Shown here one piece after another: positions 16,327 to 26,780 of a stretch of 64,000 bases of DNA (positions are counted from its first letter, which is position 1; every line of letters starts with the position of its first letter). The notes below the pieces were generated by a model. The model was given only the letters and a program-made list of their open reading frames with translations, did no database searches and was not told where the DNA came from. The DNA comes from Burkholderiaceae bacterium 16. GTDB lineage: Bacteria > Pseudomonadota > Gammaproteobacteria > Burkholderiales > Burkholderiaceae. Location: the NCBI GenBank assembly GCA_000955785.1, contig JYOD01000041.1, positions 1 to 64,000 of the forward strand. Direction: 5' to 3'. The position numbers and the translations under genes were made by a program.

Positions 16327-19300
16327 CTAGAACAGAGAACCCTGGCGTTCCGTCTGCAGCGCCTGCGCCGCAATCCACTCCCCGTCAGCCGTGGCCACGC
16401 CGGCCTCGACCGGCCGCCCAGGGAACATCGGCCTGACCGCCGCCACATAACGCGCAAGCTGCTGCGCGTAGGCGGCGTGCTCCTGCGGCAGCAGGCGCAA
16501 CTTGTAATCGATGATCACCACCCGGTCGGCGAACTCCACCAGGCGGTCGATCCGCAGCAGGCGGCCGCGCGCATCGTAGAGCTCGACCTCGTTGCGCGCG
16601 CTGATGGCCGCTTGCGGGAACAGCAGCGGCCGCAAGGCCGGGGCCTCCAGCATCAGGCGCGCTGCCTCGACGGCGGCATGCGCCTGGTCCCGCCACAGCA
16701 CGCGCGCCTGCGCGGTGCCGGCCCCGGCCAGCGGGAACCAGCGCATGACCACCTCGGGTTCGGGCAGCCCCTCGAACGCCTCGGGGTAACGCGTCACGCG
16801 TTCCAGCAGCGCATGCAGCAATTCGCCATGGCGAGCCGCGTCGGCATCGAAGACGATGGCGTGGCCATCCTCGCTCGGGCTCGCACCCTGCTCCGCCGCC
16901 TCGTCTTCCCACTCCAGCACCGGTGCCAGCGTCTCGGCCGCCTCGCGGTAACGCTGGCGAAAATCCGTATAGCGCACGCGCGCATCGTTGCCTGACGCGG
17001 CGCCCGCCACGTCCTGCACGCCGGCCGGCGGAAAGGGATCGACTTCCTCGCCGACCCTGGCTGACAGCAATCGCGCATACCAGCTTCCCGCGACCTCGCG
17101 ACTGCCTTCGCCGCTGTCGGCGCTGCGCGACGCGCGTCCCTTGACGCCGCTCACCAGCAAGCCCTGGCGCGCGCGCGTCATCGCCACATAGAGCAGGTTC
17201 CAGTTCTCGCGCTCGGCCAACGCGGCCTCGGCCTCGAACAAGGGCGCGCGTGCCAGCCCGCGCGTGCTGCGCTTGCCATACGCCGAGAAATGCACCGGCA
17301 CGGGCGACGACGGCGGCCAGTCGATCAGGATGCCGCCCCGGTCCGCGGCGGCATCGCTGTGGTTTGCGTCCAGCAACACGACGAACGGGGCCTCCAGGCC
17401 CTTGGCCGCATGCACGGTGAGAATGTGGACCGCGTCCTGTGCGTTGTCGGCGGCGTCGGCATCGGCTTCGCCCTCGGCATCCTCGGCGTTGTCGGCCATG
17501 CCGCCTTCGTCCGGGCTTTCGCCTTCTTCGCCGCGGCGGATTTCCTGCAGTTCGTCGATGAACTTCGGCAAGCTAGGGTAGCGGCCGCCGTCAAGATCGA
17601 GCGAAAGCTTCAGGAAGGCATCGAGGTTCGCCAGCACCTGGTCGCGGATCTCAGCAGGCGCGGCTTCGGCATAGCGGCGGCGTACTTCGCCGCCGTGGTA
17701 GATGTGGTCGATCAGGTCATGCACCGGGCGATGCGGCGCCACTTCCAGCCAGTGGCGCAGCCGCGCGATGCCGTCGCGCAGCGCGGGGCTGCTGAACTCG
17801 GGCAGCCCTTGCTCCATCAGGCAGGCCCACCATCCCGGCCGCGGCTCGCGCGCCTGTGTCATCTGCGCGATAGCGATCAGGTCTTCGTCAGTGGCGCCCA
17901 CCAGCGGGCTTTTCAGCACATGGGCCAGGTCCAGATCGGATTCCGGCGTCATCAGGAAGGCCAGCAGCGCCGACAGGTCGAGCGCTTCGAGCGTGGCCAG
18001 CAAGCCGCCCCGGCGCGGGCTCAGGCACGGGATGCCGGCCTCGCGGAAGGCGCGTTCGTATTCCGCCAGATGGGTCTTGCGGCGCACCAGCAAGTGCATG
18101 TCGCTCCAGCGCGCGGGCCGCGGGCCATCGCTATCGGCGACCGGCACGGTGGCGCGGATATGCCGCAGCCAGGCGGCCACGCGCCTGCCCTCTTCGAGCC
18201 GCAGCGAATCGCCCTCATGCTGTCGCGGCTGGGTGAGCGTATCGCGGTGCGCTGCGGCTTTCGGGACGGCCTCGCCGGCTTCATCGGTGGCTTCGCCCTC
18301 CGGCGTACCGGGGTTGCCCCCCGCCTCTTCCTCGGGCTCGACCAGTGGCAGCAGCCACACCGGCCCGCCCGGCTCGTCGAGCGCGGTAGTCTGCGTCTCG
18401 AACAGCGGATAGCGGGCGTCGGCACGCGCGGCATCGAACACGGCGTTGACCCAGTCCAGCACCTCGGGGCGATTGCGGCGGGTCCGGTTGGTGCGCAGCA
18501 CGGTGGCGCCAAAACCGGACTGCAGCATCTCGCTGGCGGTCTGGAACAGCCGCGCATCGGCGCGACGGAAGCGATAGATCGATTGCTTGGGGTCGCCCAC
18601 CAGAAACACCGTAGGCCGTTCGCCCAGGCCCGCATAGCCGGCCAGCCAGCCCTGCAGGATTCGCCATTGCAGCGGGTTGGTGTCCTGGAACTCGTCGAGC
18701 AGCAGGTGGCGGTAGCGTGCATCGAGCCGGACCTGCAGGTAGGTGGCGGTCTCTTCATCGCGCATCAGCCGCGCGGCCAGCCACTCCAGGTCGGCGAAGT
18801 CCATCGCGCGCTGCTCGGACTTGTGGTTCTGGTAGCGCGTCAGCAGCGCATCTCCCAAGTGGTACAGCGCAAGGTTGACCGCCAGCACCGCAGCCTCGCA
18901 ACGGCGCTGCGCCACCTGCTCCAGCGCGGCGCACATCTCGCCGTGCTCGGCCAAGAACGCATCGACCATCGCCTCGCCGCCCAGCGCCTTGGTCAGCGCC
19001 GCGGTGGCACGCAGCGAGCGCGGCTTGCCCGCGGCAGTGAAGAACGCATCGCGCAGTACCGCGAAAGCGCGCTCGGCGGGCTCGCCTCCTGCGGCACCCG
19101 CCTCGCGCCAGGCGCGGATCGCCATGATCGCGTCAGCCAGCCGCGTGGCATGCGCCTGCTCGGTCTTGCCGCCCCTGCCCAACTGCGAAGCAAGGCCCTG
19201 GCAAGCGTCGAGCCAGCTGTCATCGGCCAGTACTTCGAGCAGCACGTCGACCTGCGCATCCTCGCCAAGGTCGGCGGCGAGCGCCTGCGCAGGATCGGCA

Positions 19301-19953
19301 TTCTCGCGGAACGCCAGCCACTCGCTGCGCGCGTGGAACATGGCATCGAGCAGCGCGCGCGCCTGGAACTCGCCGATGGCGTCGACCAGCCGCTCGAACG
19401 CCGCGCGCAGGTCGGCGTACGGCGGTGTTGCCAGCGCCTGCCAGAACGGCGCCCACGCTTCGCGCTTCATGCGCAGCGCGTCTTCGCGCAGCGTGGCGCC
19501 CGGCACGATGCCCGACGCCAGCGGCGCCCCGCGCAGCAGGGTGCCGAACCAGCCATGGAACGTATCGATGGCCATGCGGCCGGGCGCGGCGAGCACCTGC
19601 GCGTGCAGGCCGCGGGCGCGCGGCAGTGCCGCGCGTGCCGCGTCGGGGGAAAGCCCGCGCTGCGTCAGCGCGGCGATCACCGCCTCGTCATCGTCACGCG
19701 CGAGTTGCGCGAGCACTTCCAGCAGGCGCTCGCGCATTTCCTCGGCGGCCTTGCGCGTGAAGGTGATGGCGAGGATCTCATGCGGCGCCGCGCCAGCCAG
19801 CAACAGGCGCAACAGGCGCGCCACCAGCAGCCAGGTCTTGCCGCTGCCCGCGCAGGCCTCGACCACCACCGAACGGGCGGGGTCGCAGGCCGCGCGCGTG
19901 AACTCAGCCTCCGCAATCGGCTCGCCATCGCGCAAATAGGCATGAGTGCTCAT
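16327..19953 (-). CDS. addA: AddA-like UvrD-family helicase-nuclease
   Basis: ATP-dependent double-strand-break processing enzyme, 1208 residues from the ATG at 19953. Superfamily 1 helicase motifs: AGSGKT at 35-40, AITFTRKAAEEM, LLLDEFQDTNPLQW, LVGDPKQSIYRFRRAD, LTVHAAKGLEAPFVVLLD and LYVAMTRARQGL. The C-terminal region has the RecB-type nuclease core (LRIDRLVEFADRVVIIDYK). It overlaps the stop of the AddB-like gene by four bases, so both subunits are made from one message. The acidic stretch around 740 (DNAEDAEGEADADAADNAQD) is a linker. Gene name follows function; the protein is often annotated only as UvrD-helicase domain protein. Confidence 0.9.
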   Translation of the reverse strand: MSTHAYLRDGEPIAEAEFTRAACDPARSVVVEACAGSGKTWLLVARLLRLLLAGAAPHEILAITFTRKAAEEMRERLLEVLAQLARDDDEAVIAALTQRGLSPDAARAALPRARGLHAQVLAAPGRMAIDTFHGWFGTLLRGAPLASGIVPGATLREDALRMKREAWAPFWQALATPPYADLRAAFERLVDAIGEFQARALLDAMFHARSEWLAFRENADPAQALAADLGEDAQVDVLLEVLADDSWLDACQGLASQLGRGGKTEQAHATRLADAIMAIRAWREAGAAGGEPAERAFAVLRDAFFTAAGKPRSLRATAALTKALGGEAMVDAFLAEHGEMCAALEQVAQRRCEAAVLAVNLALYHLGDALLTRYQNHKSEQRAMDFADLEWLAARLMRDEETATYLQVRLDARYRHLLLDEFQDTNPLQWRILQGWLAGYAGLGERPTVFLVGDPKQSIYRFRRADARLFQTASEMLQSGFGATVLRTNRTRRNRPEVLDWVNAVFDAARADARYPLFETQTTALDEPGGPVWLLPLVEPEEEAGGNPGTPEGEATDEAGEAVPKAAAHRDTLTQPRQHEGDSLRLEEGRRVAAWLRHIRATVPVADSDGPRPARWSDMHLLVRRKTHLAEYERAFREAGIPCLSPRRGGLLATLEALDLSALLAFLMTPESDLDLAHVLKSPLVGATDEDLIAIAQMTQAREPRPGWWACLMEQGLPEFSSPALRDGIARLRHWLEVAPHRPVHDLIDHIYHGGEVRRRYAEAAPAEIRDQVLANLDAFLKLSLDLDGGRYPSLPKFIDELQEIRRGEEGESPDEGGMADNAEDAEGEADADAADNAQDAVHILTVHAAKGLEAPFVVLLDANHSDAAADRGGILIDWPPSSPVPVHFSAYGKRSTRGLARAPLFEAEAALAERENWNLLYVAMTRARQGLLVSGVKGRASRSADSGEGSREVAGSWYARLLSARVGEEVDPFPPAGVQDVAGAASGNDARVRYTDFRQRYREAAETLAPVLEWEDEAAEQGASPSEDGHAIVFDADAARHGELLHALLERVTRYPEAFEGLPEPEVVMRWFPLAGAGTAQARVLWRDQAHAAVEAARLMLEAPALRPLLFPQAAISARNEVELYDARGRLLRIDRLVEFADRVVIIDYKLRLLPQEHAAYAQQLARYVAAVRPMFPGRPVEAGVATADGEWIAAQALQTERQGSLF

Positions 19954-22883
19954 GCGCGCCCTCCCAACTGCGGCGGCAACGCCGTGCTTTCCCAGAAACC
20001 CTTGCGGCACAGGCCGCGGGCCGTGCAGTAGGTGCATGCGCTGGCATCGCCGAAAGCCGGCAGCGGCGCGTCCAGGCGCAAGCGCATCACGTCGGTGCGC
20101 AACTGCTGCTCGAGCCAGGCCACCGCGGCGTCAAAGTCAGGCAAGCCAACCTCGCGCTGGGACGCGGGCGGGCCGTCCTTCGCGCCCTCAAGCGCCACCC
20201 AGCTGCCACCCGCAACGTCGGCGCGCAGCAATCCATAGAATGGCAACTGGCAATCCTCTTCCACGTCCCCTACCTTGCGCTTGAGACGCAGCACGCTCTG
20301 CGTCTTGTAATCGAGCACCGCGCGGCTGCCATCGCGGGCGCGGTCGAGCCGGTCGATGCGGCCGTTGACGCGCAGCGGCCGGCCATCGGGCATGGGCAGG
20401 TCGACGGTGGCGTCCAGCTCGCCATCCTCCCAGAACCAGCCTTGCGCCTCGCGTTCAGCCTGCCATGCCACGTAGGAAGGCAGCACTTCGCACCAGCGGC
20501 GGTAATAGCCGATGGCGTTGCCGTCTTCCTTCATCAGCGCGCCGAACTCGTGGTCGGAAATCTCGCGCAGCCGCGCCAGCCGGGCGTCCTGGTGGCGCAA
20601 GCCGTCCTGCGATGCCTCGCGGTGGTAGCGCAACAGCACGCGGTGCAACAGCTCGCCGATATCGCGTTTTTCCAGATCGTCGCTGACGACCTCCAGCCCG
20701 GCCAGCCCGAGCATGCGGCCCGCGAAGAACTGGTAGGGACAGCGCCGCAGCATGTTGTACGCCTGCGCGCTCCAGCGCACAGGCACCAGTTCGGAAGCCG
20801 CTGGCGCGGGCATTCCGCCCACCTCGGCGAAGGTCTCGTGCAGCGCCGGCAAGGCACTCGCCTCGATGGGCGCGCCCGCCCGCGAGCACAGCGCGCTGAG
20901 GCGCTCGATCCAGCCCGACACGTGCTTGGGCTCGCCGCGCGCGCCAAGGCGTTGCCAGGTCAGCACGACGTCATCGTTATTCAGCAGGACCTCGGCAAGA
21001 TCGCGCGCCTGCTGTGCAAAGCGCACCTCGCGATCTTCCAGCGCCAGTTCGCGCCGCATCTGGTTGGAGAAGAACATCAGCTCCGCCGCGCTGGAGGGTA
21101 GCTGCGTATCGTCGCACCCCACCACCACCACGCCATCGAAGCGCCGCATGCGCGCGCCGTTGAGCGGCAGGATGGTGATGCGCGCGGCGCCGCTGGCCGA
21201 GGGCTCCTTGTAAGCGACCGATTCGAGCAAGGCCGACAGCATGGAGCGGAATTCGCCGAGATCGAGCGTGGCGAGCGCGCCTGTCTCGTCCTGAGGCAGG
21301 TCGGCAAGGCGCGCCAGCGCGTCGAGCAACTGGCTGCCCGCATCGTCGGCGGCCAGCGCATCGCGCATGCCGATCACGTCGAGCGTGGCGTCGAGCCGGC
21401 CCAGCCAGGTCGACACCGGTTTCTGCGCCTTGCCGCGCGGCCAGGCTGCGGCTTCGGCCGCAAGGCACTGCACTAGCTCGCACGCGGCCTGCCGCGCCGC
21501 GCGGCGGGCGTCCTGCTCCGCGCCGTCGCCGGCGCTGGCTTCATTTGCGCTCGCGCGTGATTCGTCCGCGGTGTCCGGACTGAAACGCTGCTGCAGGCGG
21601 CGCCACCCACCACTGATGCCGTCGCGGCGAATCTGCCGCTCCAGCGCGGCGATGGCCGCGCCGCGCAACGGGAAATCCGGCAGGCAAAACGGGCTCTTGA
21701 GCAGGTCGAGCAGGGCCGAGGTATCGCCGTCCTGGTTGAGCAGATCGAACCAGCGCATCAGTGCGGCGGCGGCGCGCGTGGTTGAGAGTTTCCAGCCCGT
21801 TTCGTCGCGCACCGGCGCGCCGGCGCGCGCCAGCAAGGCGCGCGCGCGCCGCGCCACCACGCGATCGTGCGCAACCAGGGCTACGTGGCGCCGGCCTTCG
21901 TTGAGCCACTGCACAAGCTGGTCGGCGGCGGCGCCGGCTTCGTCCTCGAAGCGCGCGCTGCCGATCACGCGCACGCGCGGCCGCCCGGCCGGCAGGTCGC
22001 GCGGCGCGCGGCGCGGCGCGGCTTCCTGCGCGCCCGGCAACCTGGCCTCCGGCCACAGGTCCAGCAGGGTGTCGTACCAGTCGAATGCCCCTGCCGCGGG
22101 GTCTTCATTATCCCCGCCAGCATCGGGCGCGCGGCTCTCCGACGGCGTTGACTGCGCCGACCAGTCATAGCCAATGCGGATCACCGGCACGAGTTCGGCG
22201 GCCTGCTTCAGGAAGGCGTCCTCGATCGGCGTGGGCGGCGTCGGCCCCAGCCAGATCACCGGCCCCGCCACGTGCTGGGCCAGCCGGTGCAGAACGCGGC
22301 GGCGCGCCGGCAGCGGATCGTCCGGGCCCGACAAGGCTTGCCAGAAAGCCATCACGATGCGCGCCTCCTCGCCAAGGAAGCGCGACGACAAATGTGCGTA
22401 GGTTCGTTCCAGCGCGCCTTGCAGCAGCGCGGCGCGGTCGTCGCCATCGATGTCTTCATCGCGGATGGCGTCGTCGTCGAGCCAGCGCGCGCTCAGTTCG
22501 TCGCTGATGGTCAGCAGCGTCTGCGCCAGCCCCCACGCCGCGGCCTCAGTCTGCGCACCGAAGGCACGCCGCAACCAGTCCTGCGCGCGGATGGCCTGCT
22601 GCACCGCCAGCAGCCGGGCCGCATGACTGCGCACCGGCACCGGGTCGGGCAGCAAATCGAGCAACCAGTGGCCAAGCGTGAGCACGCGCGGCAGCAGGCG
22701 CGGCGCGCCGGCAGCGCGCGCCGCGGCATCCAGCGCCTGCCGCACGCCGGGAATCTGCGCCGCGGTGGGCACTACCACGTGCGCGGCGGCTTGCTGCTCC
22801 CCGCAATGGTCGAGAAAATACCAGGCCGAGGCGGCAGCCTGCGGCAGGAAGTCGGGGCCGGGACGGAATTGCAGCGAAGTCAT
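19950..22883 (-). CDS. addB: AddB-like PD-(D/E)XK nuclease, probable DNA repair protein
   Basis: 977 residues, partner of the helicase-nuclease downstream. The C-terminal third contains the nuclease core: GRIDRLD, then AVLDYKTQS (the D-x-K part of PD-(D/E)XK). Four cysteines that would hold a 4Fe-4S cluster are visible: one in RRCPYQFFAGR and three in CTYCTARGLC near the C-terminus, as in AddB. The N-terminal half is a degenerate helicase-like fold. It matches the family annotated as probable DNA repair protein in Burkholderiales. Leftward, overlapping the addA-like start (ATGA). Confidence 0.88.
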   Translation of the reverse strand: MTSLQFRPGPDFLPQAAASAWYFLDHCGEQQAAAHVVVPTAAQIPGVRQALDAAARAAGAPRLLPRVLTLGHWLLDLLPDPVPVRSHAARLLAVQQAIRAQDWLRRAFGAQTEAAAWGLAQTLLTISDELSARWLDDDAIRDEDIDGDDRAALLQGALERTYAHLSSRFLGEEARIVMAFWQALSGPDDPLPARRRVLHRLAQHVAGPVIWLGPTPPTPIEDAFLKQAAELVPVIRIGYDWSAQSTPSESRAPDAGGDNEDPAAGAFDWYDTLLDLWPEARLPGAQEAAPRRAPRDLPAGRPRVRVIGSARFEDEAGAAADQLVQWLNEGRRHVALVAHDRVVARRARALLARAGAPVRDETGWKLSTTRAAAALMRWFDLLNQDGDTSALLDLLKSPFCLPDFPLRGAAIAALERQIRRDGISGGWRRLQQRFSPDTADESRASANEASAGDGAEQDARRAARQAACELVQCLAAEAAAWPRGKAQKPVSTWLGRLDATLDVIGMRDALAADDAGSQLLDALARLADLPQDETGALATLDLGEFRSMLSALLESVAYKEPSASGAARITILPLNGARMRRFDGVVVVGCDDTQLPSSAAELMFFSNQMRRELALEDREVRFAQQARDLAEVLLNNDDVVLTWQRLGARGEPKHVSGWIERLSALCSRAGAPIEASALPALHETFAEVGGMPAPAASELVPVRWSAQAYNMLRRCPYQFFAGRMLGLAGLEVVSDDLEKRDIGELLHRVLLRYHREASQDGLRHQDARLARLREISDHEFGALMKEDGNAIGYYRRWCEVLPSYVAWQAEREAQGWFWEDGELDATVDLPMPDGRPLRVNGRIDRLDRARDGSRAVLDYKTQSVLRLKRKVGDVEEDCQLPFYGLLRADVAGGSWVALEGAKDGPPASQREVGLPDFDAAVAWLEQQLRTDVMRLRLDAPLPAFGDASACTYCTARGLCRKGFWESTALPPQLGGRA

Positions 22884-23006
22884 GAAGCGAGTGTGGCGGC
22901 CGGATCGGAAGTCATGGCGTGCGGCGCGCAGGCACGCGCTGCCTGGCCGGCGAGCCGGGCAGCGCGCTCGGGCAACGTGAAAAATACGGGAAAACCCCGA
23001 GGGTCT

Positions 23007-23273
23007 TCAGTGGCTGCCGCCCTCCAGGCGGGCGCGGATCTCGCGCGCGGTCTCGAGCAAGCCCTGGTAGCCGGAGCGTGCATGCTCGGGAAGGTCGGGG
23101 TCGCCGACCAGCGCGCCCAACGTCTCGATGATGCTGTACAGAAGGCCCTTGGCCGCGCCGCCGGCAATGCTGTTCTGTTCGACCGCGCTATTGATGTGAT
23201 CCAGCGCGTCGCTCAGGTGTCCCACTTCGGGCGGCTGTTGCGGATCGGGCTTGGAAGGGGTGTCTGGCGTCAT
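23007..23273 (-). CDS. Hypothetical small protein
   Basis: 88 residues from the ATG at 23273: a Pro-rich start (MTPDTPSKPDPQQPPE) then a helical body containing ALDHINSAVEQNSIAGGAAK and ARSGYQGLLETAREIRARLEGG. No clear ribosome site. It ends 123 bases ahead of addB on the same strand, so it may head that message. GC and codon use match the chromosome. No known motif; function not recognised. Confidence 0.6.
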   Translation of the reverse strand: MTPDTPSKPDPQQPPEVGHLSDALDHINSAVEQNSIAGGAAKGLLYSIIETLGALVGDPDLPEHARSGYQGLLETAREIRARLEGGSH

Positions 23274-23782
23274 GGTCGATTTGCCTTGTCTGTTGCGCAG
23301 GAAGGCGCCGGGCGCAAGGCCTGGCGCATGCTTGTATTCTACGCGCCCCGGCGCGCCGCACATTCGCGAACACGCAAGGGAGCGCTCGCGTCAGGCACAC
23401 CAAGGCGAAGTGTCCGATAAATCATACGCCGGCCGCGCCGGCCTTTGCCGCAGCCCCCGATTGAGAAAAGCTCTCGCCCCGATTAATAGAATCACTCAAC
23501 AGGCCCTGCCTTCCGGGGCAGAATGCCTCCATGCTTCGCCGCACAAAAATGTCTTTCCCCGCCGTGTACGGCAACGCACCGTGACCTTGACGGGGAAGGT
23601 ATTGAATTCCCGTCAACTGGTAACATATGAGCAAAACCCGCCTTTCCGTGGCGTGCCCCTCGCTCGGGCCCGCACGCACCGGGTGATGCGCCTGCCTACG
23701 GGTATGCGCAAACTCGTGTAATGTAGCGGTTCGGCAAATCCCGCCTTCAAATCAAACAGAGCGAAACCAGAGGTTTTCCGCC
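23274..23782. other. Gene-free stretch, 509 bases, ahead of trxA
   Basis: Divergent region between the hypothetical gene and trxA. It must hold the trxA promoter; a TAATGT box near 23720 is a weak candidate. No RNA gene or repeat recognised. Confidence 0.4.
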
Positions 23783-24109
23783 ATGAGTGAACAAATCAAG
23801 TATGTGAGCGACGCCTCCTTCGACGCCGACGTGCTCCAGTCCGACAAGCCCGTCCTGCTCGACTTCTGGGCCGAATGGTGCGGCCCGTGCAAGATGATCG
23901 CCCCGATCCTGGACGAAGTGGCCAAGGACTACAGCGACAAGCTGCAGATCGCCAAGATCAACGTCGATGAAAACCAGCAAGTGCCGGCCAAGTTCGGCAT
24001 CCGCGGTATTCCCACGCTGATCCTGTTCAAGAATGGCGCGGTTGCCGCGCAGAAGGTCGGCGCGCTGTCCAAGTCGCAACTGACCGCTTTCCTCGACGGC
24101 AATCTGTAA
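23783..24109 (+). CDS. trxA: Thioredoxin
   Basis: Cytoplasmic dithiol-disulfide reductant, 108 residues. The active site WCGPC has C33 and C36, within [14 protein letters not shown]. The cis-proline segment [14 protein letters not shown] is present. AGAGG precedes the ATG. It stands directly before rho, an order conserved in betaproteobacteria. A GC-rich hairpin at 24119-24150 (CCGGGGCG with CGCCCCGG) may end the transcript. Confidence 0.97.
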   Translation: MSEQIKYVSDASFDADVLQSDKPVLLDFWAEWCGPCKMIAPILDEVAKDYSDKLQIAKINVDENQQVPAKFGIRGIPTLILFKNGAVAAQKVGALSKSQLTAFLDGNL

Positions 24110-24159
24110 GTCGCTTGCCCGGGGCGAGGTGCCGCCAGGCGCCGCCCCGGTTGTAGCCA

Positions 24160-24203
24160 CAATCCGACGTCCGTGCGCCAGTCCTGGCGCACCGTCCGGA
24201 TTG
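24160..24203 (+). promoter_or_regulatory. Long hairpin in the trxA-rho interval
   Basis: CAATCCG (24160-24166) pairs with CGGATTG (24197-24203), and inside it GTGCGCCA (24173-24180) pairs with TGGCGCAC (24185-24192). A TAAGAT box at 24206-24211 follows. It may be an operator or attenuator for rho; function not shown. Confidence 0.5.
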
Positions 24204-24299
24204 TGCTAAGATGGCACCAACAACTTCCCCGAGCGTTCGCTCATTTCTTCCCCCTTCCTTTAGGTCCAGCCCGTCCGGGCGCCTCTGTACCCCTCGTCT

Positions 24300-25562
24300 A
24301 TGCACCTGACAGAACTCAAATCGCTTCACGTGTCTGCGCTTCTCGAAATGGCCGCGACCCTCGAGATCGACAATGCACAACGGATGCGCAAACAGGAGCT
24401 GATGTTTGCGATCCTGAAGAAGCGCGCCAAGCTGGGCGAAACCATCTTCGGAGACGGCACGCTGGAAGTCCTGCCGGACGGCTTCGGCTTCCTGCGCTCG
24501 CCCGAGACCTCCTACCTGGCAAGCACGGACGACATCTACATCAGCCCTTCGCAGATCCGCCGCTTCAATCTGCATACCGGCGATACGATCGAGGGCGAAG
24601 TACGGACCCCGAAGGACGGCGAGCGCTATTTCGCGCTGGTGAAGGTGGACAAGGTCAACGGCCAGGCGCCTGAAGCGGTGAAGAACCGCATCATGTTCGA
24701 GAACCTGACGCCGCTGCACCCGAACCGGCCGCTCACGCTCGAACGCGAAATCCGCGCCGAGGAAAACATCACCGGCCGCATCATCGACATGATCGCGCCG
24801 ATCGGCCGCGGCCAGCGCGCGCTGCTGGTGGCATCGCCCAAGTCCGGCAAGACCGTGATGCTGCAGCACATCGCCCATGCGATTGCCAACAACCATCCGG
24901 AAGCCGACCTGTTCGTGCTGCTGATCGACGAACGGCCGGAAGAAGTGACCGAAATGCTGCGCTCGGTGCGCGGCGAAGTGGTGGCGTCGACCTTCGACGA
25001 GCCCGCCATCCGCCACGTGCAGGTTGCCGAAATGGTGATCGAAAAGGCCAAGCGCCTGGTCGAGCTCAAGCGCGACGTGGTGATCCTGCTGGACTCGATC
25101 ACCCGCCTTGCACGCGCCTACAACACGGTGGTGCCGGCTTCTGGCAAGGTGCTGACCGGCGGCGTGGACGCCAACGCGCTGCAACGCCCCAAGCGTTTCT
25201 TCGGCGCCGCGCGTAACCTGGAAGAAGGCGGCTCGCTGACCATCATCGCCACCGCGCTGATCGAAACCGGCAGCCGCATGGACGACGTGATCTACGAAGA
25301 ATTCAAGGGCACCGGCAATATGGAAGTGCACCTGGAACGCCGCCTCGCGGAAAAGCGCGTCTATCCGTCGATCAACCTGAACAAGTCCGGCACCCGCCGC
25401 GAGGAATTGCTGATCAAGCCGGATATCCTGCAGAAGGTGTGGGTGCTGCGCAAGTTCATCTCGGATATGGACGAAGTGCAGGCCATGGAATTCATCCTCG
25501 ACAAGATGAAGGCGACCAAGAACAACGCCGAGTTTTTCGATATGATGCGCAGAGGCGGCTGA
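24300..25562 (+). CDS. rho: Transcription termination factor Rho
   Basis: RNA-dependent hexameric helicase that ends transcription. 420 residues, standard length. Order: N-terminal [21 protein letters not shown]-binding cold-shock-like domain (DGFGFLRSP at 60-68, [10 protein letters not shown]), Walker A SPKSGKTV at 179-186, Walker [19 protein letters not shown]-loop region [18 protein letters not shown]. Ends DMMRRGG. No strong ribosome site is seen before 24300, but the N-terminus is canonical. Rho genes are often autoregulated through their leader; the hairpin at 24160-24203 may contribute. Confidence 0.97.
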   Translation: MHLTELKSLHVSALLEMAATLEIDNAQRMRKQELMFAILKKRAKLGETIFGDGTLEVLPDGFGFLRSPETSYLASTDDIYISPSQIRRFNLHTGDTIEGEVRTPKDGERYFALVKVDKVNGQAPEAVKNRIMFENLTPLHPNRPLTLEREIRAEENITGRIIDMIAPIGRGQRALLVASPKSGKTVMLQHIAHAIANNHPEADLFVLLIDERPEEVTEMLRSVRGEVVASTFDEPAIRHVQVAEMVIEKAKRLVELKRDVVILLDSITRLARAYNTVVPASGKVLTGGVDANALQRPKRFFGAARNLEEGGSLTIIATALIETGSRMDDVIYEEFKGTGNMEVHLERRLAEKRVYPSINLNKSGTRREELLIKPDILQKVWVLRKFISDMDEVQAMEFILDKMKATKNNAEFFDMMRRGG

Positions 25563-25611
25563 TCGTTCGCTGTGCCGCGCGCGGCTGGTTCGCGCGCTGG
25601 TATCGCACAGG

Positions 25612-25638
25612 AAGGGCGTGCCTCGGCGCGCCCTTTTT
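25612..25638 (+). terminator. Intrinsic terminator after rho
   Basis: AAGGGCG at 25612-25618 pairs with CGCCCTT at 25629-25635, followed by a T-run. Confidence 0.8.
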
Positions 25639-25745
25639 GCATTTTTGCACTACGATGCATTGCTTGCCGATGTCCTGACCTGGCTTTGGGTCCCGCGTCC
25701 TGCTTCATGCGCGCGCCACCTCGATGCCACACCTGCAGGAGTCCC

Positions 25746-26597
25746 ATGTTCGGCCGACTGAGCCACTTCCTGCGTGCGCGCTCGCGCGTGCGCAAACTCG
25801 AGCACTACGCGATCCCCGACTCGCTGTGGGCACACACGGTGGCGAGCCTGCCCTTCGTGCAGCGCTATGGCGCCGCCGACCTCGCCGCCTTGCGCGAACT
25901 CGCCACGCTCTTCATCGCCGAAAAGGAATACTCCACCGCGCACAACCTGCCTCTTACCGATGAAATGGTGACGATCGTGGCGGTGCAGGCCTGCGTGCCC
26001 ATCCTCAGGCTGGGCATCGAGTGGTATCGCGGCTGGCGCGGCATCGTGCTTTACCCTGGCGAGTTCGTCATCCGCCGTACCGTCGAGGACGATATCGGGC
26101 TGGTGCACGGCGTGGTCGAGGAAGCCAGCGGCGAAGCCTGGGAACACGGCCCGGTCATCCTTTCCTGGCCCGACGTGAAGACCCCGGGCGCCGGCCTGAA
26201 CGCGCGCCACGCCCACCCGGACGACACCTATAACGTGGTCATCCACGAGTTCGCCCACAAGCTCGACATGCTCGATGGCGAGCCCGACGGCGTGCCGCCG
26301 TTCTCGCGCGTACTCCACCCAGGCATCGACCGCGAGCAGTGGGCCGAGACCTTCCTGTCCGAATACGACCGCTTCGCGGAGGCCTGCGACAGGCAATCCG
26401 ACCATGCCTGGGATCATCCGGAGCGGCTTCCGCCCGCGCTGCGCGTGATCGATCCCTATGGCTGCGAGGCACCCAGTGAGTTCTTCGCGGTGGCATCGGA
26501 GACATTCTTTGTCGAGCCGGTTGGCCTGCGTCGATATTGGCCTGCCCTCTATGACTCGCTGGCGGCGTTCTACCGCCAGGATCCGGGCCCCATGTGA
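25746..26597 (+). CDS. mtfA: MtfA-like zinc peptidase (M90 family)
   Basis: 283 residues, start set by AGGAG seven bases before the ATG at 25746. The zinc site HEFAH is at 167-171 within NVVIHEFAHKLDML, with the downstream ligand glutamate probably in PSEFFAVASETFF. In E. coli MtfA (YeeI) is a peptidase that titrates Mlc and so affects glucose uptake; whether that partner exists here is unknown. Sits alone between the rho terminator and rpmE. GC-rich, vertical inheritance likely. Confidence 0.85.
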   Translation: MFGRLSHFLRARSRVRKLEHYAIPDSLWAHTVASLPFVQRYGAADLAALRELATLFIAEKEYSTAHNLPLTDEMVTIVAVQACVPILRLGIEWYRGWRGIVLYPGEFVIRRTVEDDIGLVHGVVEEASGEAWEHGPVILSWPDVKTPGAGLNARHAHPDDTYNVVIHEFAHKLDMLDGEPDGVPPFSRVLHPGIDREQWAETFLSEYDRFAEACDRQSDHAWDHPERLPPALRVIDPYGCEAPSEFFAVASETFFVEPVGLRRYWPALYDSLAAFYRQDPGPM

Positions 26598-26780
26598 CGA
26601 AAAGTCAATTTTTTGGCGTGCTCGCCCATCCTCCTGCTGGCGCATTCAAATCTTGCCCAGCTTTTTGTTTTTCTGCGATAATCCCGGATTGTCCGTTATC
26701 GGCAAGTGGTTCGTTCGCCGCAATACCCGGCAGCAGCGCGGCAAACAACGGACTGGCTACCCAACCTGAAAGGAAACATC

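Noticed and set aside
17290-20031. 913-codon open frame antisense to the AddA-like gene
   Set aside because: High-GC shadow frame. The opposite strand has clear helicase motifs; this one has Arg/Gln/His-rich low-complexity sequence and no motif or ribosome site.
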